Of a stretch of DNA of 64,000 nucleotides, positions 36,608 to 45,116 are shown piece after piece. The position numbers and the translations under genes are program-made. This DNA is from Alicyclobacillus_A sp963788285 (lineage in GTDB: Bacteria; Bacillota; Bacilli; Alicyclobacillales; Alicyclobacillaceae): NCBI GenBank assembly GCA_963788285.1, contig CAWBGB010000008.1, forward strand, positions 310,001 to 374,000, written 5' to 3'. Under the pieces are notes generated by a model that saw nothing but the letters and a program-made list of their open reading frames with translations, was not told the origin of the DNA and did no database searches. Positions within the stretch are counted from its first letter, which is position 1. Each line of letters opens with the position of its first letter.

Positions 36608-36934
36608 TCAGTAATAGTATCCATAAGGATAGTACCCATAAGGATAATATGCAGAAGCAGCTGCTAAGCCAGCAAGTGCTGCAAATGCAAGGAAGAAGAA
36701 CGGGAAGAAAGCTTCCGACACATCTGTTTTTCTATCGGCGTCTGCTAGTGCATGTTCCACAGTTGCCGTGCTCACTTCTGCAGATGCCGGTCGAATTCCC
36801 CTTGCATTCATCATGTAGATACCACGGTCAGTCACTGAATGTAAAATACCATGATACGCTGTGCCATTCACATGGTGGACTATAACCCTTTGCCCGACTA
36901 ACCTCGTGGCATGGTGCTTCATCACGATTGGCAT
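36608..36934 (-). CDS. Coat-like protein with LSM-type N terminus and Tyr/Gly-rich tail
   Basis: 108 residues. The N-terminal half (LVGQRVIVHHVNGTAYHGIL) resembles small LSM/SH3-like folds; a hydrophobic stretch FFPFFFLAFAALAGLAAASA precedes a YPYGYYPYGYYY repeat tail, as seen in spore coat proteins. ATG 36934 is chosen with GGGGATGTGG upstream. Function inferred only from composition and the neighbouring YjcZ-like genes. Confidence 0.6.
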   Translation of the reverse strand: MPIVMKHHATRLVGQRVIVHHVNGTAYHGILHSVTDRGIYMMNARGIRPASAEVSTATVEHALADADRKTDVSEAFFPFFFLAFAALAGLAAASAYYPYGYYPYGYYY

Positions 36935-37005
36935 TCTTCCACATCCCCTTTGTGTTAAAAGATACATGTCAATATACCTCAGACACCCTCGTACATCTCA
37001 TCATC

Positions 37006-37173
37006 TTAAGACCCTGCTTTAGTAAACAGGTGTGATGTCCAAGTCGTTTTGCATCTACTACCGCATTCATACGTTACCCCTGCTCCATAGCCCGGAATTA
37101 ACAAGAAGAACAAGACGAAGATAATTAGGAATACTACTGCCTAACGTGTGTATCCACCAAAGCATCCGTCCAT
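37006..37173 (-). pseudogene. YjcZ-family paralogue with in-frame amber codon
   Basis: Near copy of the gene at 36335: MDGCFGGYTR, then TAG (37143-37141) where the paralogue has TGG (Trp), then AVVFLIIFVLFFLLIPGYG in frame to a stop at 37006. GGAGGGAG precedes ATG 37173. One base change explains the interruption; read-through or a sequencing error cannot be excluded. Confidence 0.65.
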
Positions 37174-37429
37174 AATTCGTTACACTCCCTCCTCAAAGGT
37201 GTGTTTGTCCACTGTACATGTTATGTTGGAGAAGTTGTCCAAAGATAAGGCATATTGCTTAGACAATCCGCCTGTCTTCTACAACGGTCTACATAAACCA
37301 GCCAATATCTTGTCAAGTCAAAGTCGGAAATAGTTCTCTTTTTGATGCAGTTAAATTAGGCCATACGAAAGTAACCCACCAGATTCGTGGTAGCAAATGG
37401 TTATCGTTTTAAGTGGTTCTGCTTCTATG
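37174..37429. other. AT-rich intergenic stretch
   Basis: About 255 bases with no ORF, RNA or hairpin that I can support. It separates the small spore genes from an IS110 remnant. Confidence 0.5.
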
Positions 37430-37790
37430 CGACTACATCTCAGCCCGATACGCTTCTCCATGTTTTAACATAAGTTTGATGATGCGTTTCATAATACGTT
37501 CAGCTCCGGCTTGAATCATCAATTCCGGTGTTGGACATTCCTGAATCAGCGTAAAGCGGTTTCTGAATATAAATCCCCGAAAATACCTACGTATTGGGGA
37601 AAGACCTGGTCTAAAATCGCCTGAAATCTCAATTTGACCTGTACAAACATTGAGGTCAAGGCTTCATGTTGACGAGTGACATGACGTAGATTCGCGATCT
37701 GAACACTGCGTTGCTTCAAGACTAAATCAAACGGGGGCAAACGACCCGGACGTACAGGACGTTCTAGGAAAAATCATTCGGATTCACCAT
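37430..37790 (-). pseudogene. IS110-family transposase remnant
   Basis: The minus strand encodes RPVRPGRLPPFDLVLKQRSV, ANLRHVTRQHEALTSMFVQV and KLRFQAILDQVFPQYVGIFG, typical of the helical spacer of IS110 transposases, followed after a frame change by TLIQECPTPELMIQAGAERI. Both the RuvC-like N terminus and the C-terminal transposase_20 domain are missing. Confidence 0.68.
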
Positions 37791-37962
37791 GAAATGCCTG
37801 GTCGAATTTAGGAGTACAAATATTGACGCGTGCCGCACTAGGTAACCCATTCGAGATGCTGCGTATCAAAAAATGGGTGTTTCATACGAGATATAGGCCT
37901 TGACGGTGACATGCCGCCCCACATACATCTACAGCATGTTCATTGTGGGGGGAGGGGTATGA

Positions 37963-38190
37963 ATGGATGATTTTAAAAAGGAACTGCAAAAATTGGACGT
38001 TGACGACTTTCGGGCGGGAGAAGTGAAGTCGACCGAAAAGACGGGGCCATACGACACCGTTCTTGTCCAATGCGGGGGTTGTTTCCGTTGTGGCGGTTGT
38101 GGCGGTTTCCGCTGCGGCGGGTGTTTCCGCTGCGGCGGGTGTTTCGGGTGCGGCGGTTGCTTCCGTTGCGGCGGATTTTTTCCTTGGTGA
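37963..38190 (+). CDS. Cys-Gly-Gly repeat peptide, probable heterocycloanthracin/sonorensin-type bacteriocin precursor
   Basis: A 75-residue peptide. A charged leader of about 35 residues (MDDFKKELQKLDVDDFRAGE...) is followed by a core of repeated FRCGGC-like units with 11 Cys, ending FFPW. Leader pattern plus C-x-x repeats fits the thiazole/oxazole-modified heterocycloanthracin family. GAGGGG lies seven to eight bases before ATG 37963, and a strong terminator follows, so it is a one-gene unit. No cyclodehydratase, dehydrogenase or ABC exporter genes are in the window. Alternatives are a metal-binding peptide or spore coat protein. Confidence 0.62.
   Translation: MDDFKKELQKLDVDDFRAGEVKSTEKTGPYDTVLVQCGGCFRCGGCGGFRCGGCFRCGGCFGCGGCFRCGGFFPW
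38080..38176 (+). repeat. Imperfect tandem repeat coding for (F-R-C-G-G-C)n
   Basis: Units of 15-21 bases such as TTCCGCTGCGGCGGGTG recur about five times inside the Cys-Gly peptide gene. Repeat number could vary by slippage. Confidence 0.8.
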
Positions 38191-38235
38191 CGCATCGGTC
38201 GTGATTGGCTTGTGCCGTCGATGACCTATGGAATT

Positions 38236-38272
38236 TCCCTGTCAGGTGATTGAATCTGACGGGGATTTTTTT
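38236..38272 (+). terminator. Terminator after the Cys-Gly peptide gene
   Basis: CCCTGTCAG/CTGACGGGG stem followed by ATTTTTTT. Confidence 0.9.
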
Positions 38273-38439
38273 ATGGAACGGCCACAGAACCTCCTCGATA
38301 TGATGGGGCAACAGGATATGTGACCTGCAGTACAATCAGTAGGCAGGGGGAGAAACAGTAAACCCGTTAGATATGCCTGTATTCGCATGCCGAACAGACC
38401 ACGGTACTTCGCCCTGGTTAAGCCATGGTCTCTTAAGTT

Positions 38440-38907
38440 CCCGCGTTCTTGTGCTCAATAATGGGTCGTCGCCAAATGCGTGATTTAACGTATCACTTTG
38501 CTCGAACTCCATGTGCTCTCTATAGTGTTCTGCGACGATCCGTATCGAGTAAGTTTTGGCTTTTGCATTCGGTTTGTAGCATCCATCGCGAAGAGGGCAA
38601 ACCTTGCATTTTTCTATATCAAAGAAAAAAACATTGCACGACTATGAGTCGGATCTGGAAGAGGGTCCTCAGGATTCAGGCCCGTAAACCATTTGTAAGC
38701 AAGGTTAACTTGGGTATCCGCAATGACGCGCTCATCCGATAGGTTATTGAGAATTTGAAGAAATAAGAGTCGAAACAGGTGTTCCGGTTCCGGTGCTGGG
38801 CGACCGTAATATTCGCAGTACGAGGCTTTAACGGGATCGTGGTTGGGGACTAAATTATACAGTTCTGCGTGAAATGACAATTTTGTTTGCTTCGACGAGT
38901 GGAGCAT
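38440..38907 (-). pseudogene. IS1182-family transposase remnant
   Basis: From ATG 38907 the 97-residue ORF contains LYNLVPNHDPVKASYCEYYG, EPEHLFRLLFLQILNNLSDE and VNLAYKWFTGLNPEDPLPDP, the N-terminal domain of IS1182 transposases. After a frame change and deletion, a later piece reads DGCYKPNAKAKTYSIRIVAE near 38590. The catalytic core is missing. Confidence 0.8.
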
Positions 38908-39290
38908 CCACGTCTCCGTTTTTTCTTAAAATTATACACCCCCCCCATCACCAAGACGGTACTGGGGATGTTCTTTACAATTACTGTATTCGTTTTGCAG
39001 TGCTCTCCGTAGGGTGTCCTTTTTTGCGCGCTCATACATATTTGGCAGGCTTGTAGCCAATAGCCTAAATCACAATTCAATTTGCAGTTCAATACTAAGA
39101 TCTCCCGCAACAGGAGAGTCAATCTCTTTTTGATTACGATTTATGGGAAGCTGAGCTATTGACCTTCTTGAACGGTTTCGCGCAACTGTGGAACGAGTTG
39201 AGGAATACATGGACGTGTGCTAGGCATCGTGAAGTCAACAGCATAGTGTACTATAGGGATAAGTAACTCATGATTGGAGCTGAACCAAAC
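38908..39290. other. Intergenic region with C8 homopolymer
   Basis: About 380 bases with no supportable gene. A run of eight C is at 38939-38946. A 21-codon open stretch (IDLLERFRATVERVEEYMDVC, ends about 39221) has no start or ribosome site and may be gene debris. Confidence 0.45.
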
Positions 39291-40832
39291 ATGAAACCCA
39301 GCGATTTCTTCGCACCGACTCGCGACCTGACCATTAACCTCGTTGCCATTCCGTCCGTAACTGGCTCCTCGGGCGAGACCACCATTGTGGAGTACCTGCA
39401 CCACCGGCTCACGCGTCACAAAGCGTATCAGTCTGGCAGAATGCGCCTCTTCATGATCCCTTCGAAGGATGATCCTCTGTTTCGCCCCACACTCATTGCA
39501 CACCTCATCGGCAACAAACCATCGGGCGTCCTTCTTTTCGGGCACACCGACACGGTGGGTACTTCGGATTACGGTTCATTGGAGTCACTCGCGTGCCGCC
39601 CACTGGAACTCACGCAAGCCGTAGGCCAGGGCGCGTTGGGACCGGAAGCAGCCAAACGCGCCAAGACGGGTTGCTGGCTATTTGGACGTGGAACGGTGGA
39701 TATGAAATCCGGTGTGGCTGCAGCATTGACAACGTTTGAGGCACTTGCCGATTCAGTATGTGAACAGCACGTGTTCTTCTCTGCCACACCTGACGAGGAA
39801 GTGAGCTCACTAGGTGTCAAAACCCTTTCTGGGTGGTTAGATGAATACCTCGAGGCCGAAGGTATTGAGCTCAAGATGGCCATCAATACAGACTACACCT
39901 CTCCCTTGCCCGGGGATGGCGGCGCGAAACACATCTACCTCGGTAGCATTGGAAAACTTCTTCTTGGGGTCTACGTACGCGGTGTACCAAGCCATGCGGC
40001 AGAGCCTGAAAACGGTCTGGATCCAAATGTACTCCTCGCCGCCATCACAGGACACGTGGTGTACAACGAATCTCTCCGAGAAGCATCTGCAGCAGAGCGG
40101 TGCCCTGCCCCAACGTGCCTATTTCAGCGCGATGGAAAACAATACTACGACGTCCAGACGGCGCTCTCCGCATCGGCCTATTACAATCTCTTTCATATGG
40201 AGAGAACCCCCACTGAACAACTTACGTTATTCGTCAGAACCGTGCGTGGTGCCATTCGGGAATTTCAGACCCGGTATCCCGCCTATGCCCCAAGTGACAT
40301 CCCTGTTTACACCTATGAGAACCTTTGGAACCTAGCCGATGACCAAGTTCGAGATGACATGAAATCCTATCATGATTCTTTGACGCTGAGTACCGATGTC
40401 CGGGAACGTTCACGCCTCATGACCGAGACCCTCTTAGAGAAGATCGGTGTCAGGGGCCCGTGTGTTGTTGTGTACTTCGCTGCAGGACTTATCCCGAAAG
40501 TGGACAGTGGCGTAACCGTAGCGCAGTTGTTGACTGAGACATTGCACGGATTTTCCGCGAAAACTGGAGAGAAATTCAATCTGCATACCTATTTTCCGTA
40601 CATTTCTGACCTCAGTTTCCTCACCGCGTCACCGGACTGGGACGACGCCGCGTTCGTTTCCAATTATCCTTGCCAAGTGACCGCGACACCCGGACCTAGG
40701 CGGACGGCCCCTACGCTGATGATAGGCACATACGGAGTTGGGGCCCACCGGCCTGACGAGTCAGTCGAGATGACATATACATTCAGACACTTGCCGTCCC
40801 TACTGTGGAATCTGGTGAAAAACGTGGATTGA
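39291..40832 (+). CDS. rocB: M20-family peptidase, RocB-like arginine utilisation protein
   Basis: Zinc metallohydrolase of the M20 clan, 513 residues, matching the length and layout of RocB. Metal-binding motifs: LLFGHTDTVG (H-x-D), GRGTVDMKSGVAA and TPDEEVSSLG (catalytic Glu pair). Role in arginine/ornithine catabolism is inferred from family and from rocD elsewhere in the window; the true substrate is unknown. ATG 39291 has GGAG 11 bases upstream; ATG 39270 is an alternative. Confidence 0.87.
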   Translation: MKPSDFFAPTRDLTINLVAIPSVTGSSGETTIVEYLHHRLTRHKAYQSGRMRLFMIPSKDDPLFRPTLIAHLIGNKPSGVLLFGHTDTVGTSDYGSLESLACRPLELTQAVGQGALGPEAAKRAKTGCWLFGRGTVDMKSGVAAALTTFEALADSVCEQHVFFSATPDEEVSSLGVKTLSGWLDEYLEAEGIELKMAINTDYTSPLPGDGGAKHIYLGSIGKLLLGVYVRGVPSHAAEPENGLDPNVLLAAITGHVVYNESLREASAAERCPAPTCLFQRDGKQYYDVQTALSASAYYNLFHMERTPTEQLTLFVRTVRGAIREFQTRYPAYAPSDIPVYTYENLWNLADDQVRDDMKSYHDSLTLSTDVRERSRLMTETLLEKIGVRGPCVVVYFAAGLIPKVDSGVTVAQLLTETLHGFSAKTGEKFNLHTYFPYISDLSFLTASPDWDDAAFVSNYPCQVTATPGPRRTAPTLMIGTYGVGAHRPDESVEMTYTFRHLPSLLWNLVKNVD

Positions 40833-41450
40833 GGCGATTGCTATCAGTCTCTACAGCGAATTACTGATTTGAACGAGTACCTCTTTGTGCAAGTTAACCA
40901 ATTCCTTCAGATGTGTCCGCGAACGCTGGCCAAATGTCAGGTGGAATTCCGTATCTTTCACCCCCTCACACGGACCAGATAACCCGGCGACCATTTACCA
41001 TTATTATACACATGTTACAATACCGCGAGTTTCTTCACTATGGTTATATCGTAAACGCTTGCTCAATATCGTCGTGATAAAATATGTTGTCGCCGGAGAT
41101 GTAGTCAGTAAAATAGTGGTGGTGCAACTGTGATTTCATTTGGTTGGTTCATGTCCACCTGGATCACATGCGGTTAGTCAGGATTATTTCGACACAATGT
41201 ATCAGGTTGAACAACACGTTGAAAATGCAGGCACATGTTGATAAGGTGAAATTAACTAGAAACCCTTACAGATAACAGGAAATCTTTGACCATGGCTTCC
41301 CCTCGTACAACGAGGTGTTGAGGCTTTCACGTTGTGCCTATGTTGCCTCACGAAATGTATGATAGTCAATGTCTGAGGTGACGAGCTCTCATGAGGACTC
41401 GTAAACGGTGATAGAGTCGAGAGAATACACCGGGGAGAGGTTGAGCAGAC
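40833..41450. other. Long intergenic region with a possible gene tail
   Basis: About 620 bases. On the minus strand, 40982-40851 reads VKDTEFHLTFGQRSRTHLKE then LVNLHKEVLVQISNSL and a stop, which looks like the C terminus of a lost gene. The rest shows no ORF, tRNA or clear hairpin. The ribosome site GGGGAGAGG before the PBP2 gene ends the region. Confidence 0.45.
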
Positions 41451-43571
41451 ATGAAACGCCTGCGGAGAAGTACTAAGTACAAAGAGGGACCAACAAAGCG
41501 CGGGAAACGGTCCCAGGTATTGCGCGTGAACGTCCTGTACGGATTGGTGTTCCTGTCGTTTTCGTCGCTTATCTTGCGCCTTGGATACTTGCAAATTTCA
41601 CAAGGTGCCAACATGCGTGCACAAGCCATGAATTACTCTTTGCAATTGGTTCCCACCTTACCTGCTCGCGGTCGAATCTACGACACCAACGGAAATTTGA
41701 TTGCGTATAACCAACCGACGTACAACGTCTACCTGACTCGGATCAACCATGTCAACAATAGCCCGCAAATGATTCAAAAGATGGCAGACATTCTGGCCCC
41801 TGTGTTTCACACGACGCCAAAAGACGTCGTCAACCAAATGAGTGCGTTGCCACAAGACGCTACGGTGCGGTTGTTTGCGAACGACAAAGTGAATGATGCA
41901 CAGCTTTCGTTCATCGGCGAACACCATGATGAACTTCCTGGAATTAGCGTGCAAATGAATGGTCAGCGAGTCTACCCCTACGGCGATCTCGCTGCACAAG
42001 TCCTGGGCTACGTCGGACCGATTTTGCCGAGTGACCAAAACTACTTTTTGAACCAGAAACACTACCTTCGTATCCAACAAGTCGGCGAAACCGGCATTGA
42101 ACGCGTTTATGAACAATACTTACAAGGAAAAGTTGGTTACCAAGAGCAGCAGGTGAATCTGCTCAACGACACCACGGAAGACCTAGGATACGACCCACCG
42201 CCGGTTGCTGGGGACAACATTCAATTGACGTTAGACGGCACTCTGCAAGCAGATGCTCAGAACGCCGTGTTGAACTCGATTCAGTCGTACGAAAGCCAAA
42301 ACCATACCCAAATCACCGACGGTGCAGCCGTCATGATTGATCTCAAAACGGGCGGCGTTCTTGCCATGGTGAGCTACCCGTACTACGACCCAAACTGGTT
42401 CATAAACGGAGACTTCTTGAAACACGAGCAGTATTTGGAAAAATCGGGTGCACAAATCAACAACGTCATTCAAAGCCCACTCTATCCTGGTTCAACGGTA
42501 AAGCCGGCCAACTTGCTGACAGGTTTAGAGCACGGTGTAGTGACACCGTACACCATCTTCAACGACTCCCCTGGTTACCAATACATCGGTACGTCCCGAA
42601 TTGGCGAGGATGCATCGTACGGACCAGTGAGTGACACGCGCGCCATCGCAGTTTCTGATGACAGGTTCTTCTACACACTCGGGCTGAATTTAGGGCACTG
42701 GTTTGGCAGTTCCTCGACAAGTGGTGGTTACCCGGAGGGTGGAAACTTACAGAAGTGGCGTGACACGTACTTCATCAAAGGCCTGATGACCTTGATTCAA
42801 GGTGAGATGCGATTTGGGCTTGGAGTAAAGACGGGTATTGACCTATTAGGGGAAGTTGCCGGGAAGTTCTACATGGAGAATATGAATACCAATCAAGAGG
42901 TTCCAATCGATGTGCCAAAGGTAGAAAAGAGTTTACAAACGACAGGATCGTATACGAATTACGGTTCACCGGCTGACTTGGCATACATGGCATTCGGTCA
43001 GTCTCAGCAATTTACGCCCATTGAATTGGCGCAGTACGTTTCCACGATTGCGGATAACGGCAAAAAACTTCAACTTCACCTATTGAAAGCCATCTACCCA
43101 CCGGGAATGGAGCAAACTTTACAAGATACGAACGTCAAGCCAATACAAACATATAAAACGAAAGTGCTGCAGCAGTTGAACTTAAACCCAACCTACCTGA
43201 GCATTGTGCAACAAGGGATGTACGACTGCTGCAACGAGTCGGACGGGACAGCGTACGGAGTGTTCGGCAATGCGCCTTACAAAGCGGCTGGGAAAACGGG
43301 TACGGCGGAAATCAGTATGAATGGCCAAAAAGTCAACAACTCCGTGTTTATCGGGTATGCACCGTACAACAACCCGCAGGTGGCGGTGGCAGTCATGGTG
43401 CCTGGCGCCGGATACGGTGCCGTCACTGCGGTACCTATCGCTCGTCAGATGATGGACGACTACTTCAAAGAACATCATGAGTTCTTCCCGCAAAACCAAT
43501 GGATTAACTCAACCATTCCGTCAAGTTGGTTTGATTCTCCTGCCTACAATGAACCGGAAAATACACCCTAA
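41451..43571 (+). CDS. Class B penicillin-binding protein 2
   Basis: Peptidoglycan transpeptidase anchored by one N-terminal helix (LYGLVFLSFSSLILRLGYLQ). The 706-residue protein has a dimerisation domain (ARGRIYDTNGNLIAYNQPTY) and a transpeptidase domain with SxxK in YPGSTVKPANLL, S-D-D (AVSDDRFFYTLG) at the SxN position, and KTG in AAGKTGTAEI. An Asp at the third position of the second motif also occurs in MrdA-type PBP2, favouring a rod-shape/elongation role. No PASTA domains, so not SpoVD-like in that respect. Single gene with its own terminator. Confidence 0.93.
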   Translation: MKRLRRSTKYKEGPTKRGKRSQVLRVNVLYGLVFLSFSSLILRLGYLQISQGANMRAQAMNYSLQLVPTLPARGRIYDTNGNLIAYNQPTYNVYLTRINHVNNSPQMIQKMADILAPVFHTTPKDVVNQMSALPQDATVRLFANDKVNDAQLSFIGEHHDELPGISVQMNGQRVYPYGDLAAQVLGYVGPILPSDQNYFLNQKHYLRIQQVGETGIERVYEQYLQGKVGYQEQQVNLLNDTTEDLGYDPPPVAGDNIQLTLDGTLQADAQNAVLNSIQSYESQNHTQITDGAAVMIDLKTGGVLAMVSYPYYDPNWFINGDFLKHEQYLEKSGAQINNVIQSPLYPGSTVKPANLLTGLEHGVVTPYTIFNDSPGYQYIGTSRIGEDASYGPVSDTRAIAVSDDRFFYTLGLNLGHWFGSSSTSGGYPEGGNLQKWRDTYFIKGLMTLIQGEMRFGLGVKTGIDLLGEVAGKFYMENMNTNQEVPIDVPKVEKSLQTTGSYTNYGSPADLAYMAFGQSQQFTPIELAQYVSTIADNGKKLQLHLLKAIYPPGMEQTLQDTNVKPIQTYKTKVLQQLNLNPTYLSIVQQGMYDCCNESDGTAYGVFGNAPYKAAGKTGTAEISMNGQKVNNSVFIGYAPYNNPQVAVAVMVPGAGYGAVTAVPIARQMMDDYFKEHHEFFPQNQWINSTIPSSWFDSPAYNEPENTP

Positions 43572-43574
43572 AAC

Positions 43575-43612
43575 AAGCCTACGCGGGGTAAGATCCCCGC
43601 GTAGGCTTTATT
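43575..43612 (+). terminator. Terminator after PBP2
   Basis: AAGCCTACGCGGGG/CCCCGCGTAGGCTT stem with a six-base loop; followed by TATTG on the plus strand. Probably also serves the convergent alcohol dehydrogenase gene. Confidence 0.85.
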
Positions 43613-43640
43613 GTACGGTACACAGACATTGTGCTTCGAA

Positions 43641-44810
43641 TTACAAACACTTCCTGAGAATAGCCAACACGTCCTCTTTACCGAGTTTCTTAAAGTGGCC
43701 AATCGGCTGGAAGCGAACCGCCTGTTCGGCCATGCGTTCCAAATGCTCGTCTCCGATGTCGTAATCGGCCAGTCGCGTCGGAGCGCCGATGGACCTGAAG
43801 AACTCGCGCACTTTGGCAATCGCTAGCCGCGCCAGCTCTTCCTGCGACTTCCCATCTGGGTTGACCTTGAAGACGCGTACGGCGAGGTTGGCAAAACGCT
43901 CCGGATTGGCGTCCATCACGTACTCCATCCAGTTCGGACAGATGATGGCCAAGCCACCGCCGTGCGGGATGTCGTAAATCGCGCTGATTTCGTGTTCAAT
44001 CGCATGGCTCGCCCAATCGCCTTCCAAGCCCATGTTGATCATGCCGTTCAAGGCCATCGTGCTACAGTACATAATGGTCTCTCGCGCGTCGTAGTCTGTC
44101 GGGTTTTCGAGCACTGCGTGCGCATTTTCAATAATCGTCATGATGACCGCTTCAATCAGATGCTGTTGCAACGGCGTATTGGACGTCGGATGGAAGTAGT
44201 GCTCAAAGCAGTGCATGAGCATATCGCAAATCCCGTACACGGTCTGATCGCGAGGGACTGTGAAGGTATTCTCCGGATCGCAGAAGGAAAACTTCGGGAA
44301 CGTATACGGAGCGGCTCCGCCACCCAGTTTCTCTTTGGTCTCCCAATTTGTAATGACGCCGCCTGCGTTCATCTCAGACCCTGTTGCGGCGAGCGTAAGG
44401 ATGGTGCCGAGCGGTAGTGCGTCATGAGCTTTTGCCTTGCGCTGATATACATCCCATACATCGCCGTCAAACTTGACCCCCATGGCAATTGCCTTCGAGC
44501 AGTCGAGTACAGATCCGCCACCGACCGCCAGTACCAGATCGACACCTTCTTTGCGGCAGATATCAATCCCCTTGTAGACAGTCGTTAACCGTGGATTCGG
44601 CTCTACACCCGGCAATTCGAAAATTTCGACGCCAGCGTTTTTCAAAATTCCAACGACTTTGTCGTACAGTCCAAACCGCTTAATGCTCCCCCCACCGTAA
44701 ACCAACAGTACCTTCTTTCCGTACTTTGTCACTTCCTCAGCCAGGTGCGCTTCGATTTGTCCCTTCCCATAGTACAACGTGGTCGGGTTATAAAACTTGA
44801 ATGGATTCAT
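43641..44810 (-). CDS. Iron-containing alcohol dehydrogenase (butanol dehydrogenase-like)
   Basis: NAD(P)H-dependent reduction of aldehydes such as butyraldehyde. The 389-residue protein has the nucleotide-binding GGGSVLDCSKAIAMG and metal ligands in MLMHCFEHYFHP, ASHAIEHEISAIYDIPHGGG. Closest in appearance to YugJ/BdhA proteins. ATG 44810 is selected because AGGAGGG lies seven bases upstream; the ORF is open for 78 codons further but lacks a site. Confidence 0.92.
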   Translation of the reverse strand: MNPFKFYNPTTLYYGKGQIEAHLAEEVTKYGKKVLLVYGGGSIKRFGLYDKVVGILKNAGVEIFELPGVEPNPRLTTVYKGIDICRKEGVDLVLAVGGGSVLDCSKAIAMGVKFDGDVWDVYQRKAKAHDALPLGTILTLAATGSEMNAGGVITNWETKEKLGGGAAPYTFPKFSFCDPENTFTVPRDQTVYGICDMLMHCFEHYFHPTSNTPLQQHLIEAVIMTIIENAHAVLENPTDYDARETIMYCSTMALNGMINMGLEGDWASHAIEHEISAIYDIPHGGGLAIICPNWMEYVMDANPERFANLAVRVFKVNPDGKSQEELARLAIAKVREFFRSIGAPTRLADYDIGDEHLERMAEQAVRFQPIGHFKKLGKEDVLAILRKCL

Positions 44811-45116
44811 TCCAAACTCCCTCCTATGTGAGCGAATTACATAATTCCATGTGGAATGGTTCAGCACGGAGATGATGTGTTTCATTACTGCCTGAAACAC
44901 TTCGACCCGTTGCGCGTACCTATGTTGCAAATCGTTGATGTAACCAGCCCATTGGCGCTCAACACATGGTTCTCCTCTATTGTAACGAAATGCGCGTGTA
45001 TGTTGAAATTGAAGGGCCATCAGCGCCTCCTCTCCATACCGCATCCTGAGACGTGGAATTTCGACCCGCCGAAGGGTACACTGTGGATGGTACAGTACGA
45101 GATGAGGAATGAGCGC
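44811..45116. other. Divergent intergenic region
   Basis: About 300 bases between the alcohol dehydrogenase and flavoprotein genes. Both promoters should be here; no convincing consensus was found. Confidence 0.4.

Noticed and set aside
38080..38176. Short tandem repeats that could suggest a CRISPR-like array
   Set aside because: The repeats are in frame within the Cys-Gly peptide gene, lack spacers of even length, and there are no cas genes.
38939..38946. C8 run as a phase-variation tract
   Set aside because: It is not inside or before a supportable gene.
42638..42670. PBP2 second motif reads SDD rather than SxN, possibly a lost catalytic residue
   Set aside because: MrdA-type PBP2 enzymes can have Asp at the third position, and the SxxK and KTG motifs are normal, so this looks like subfamily variation.
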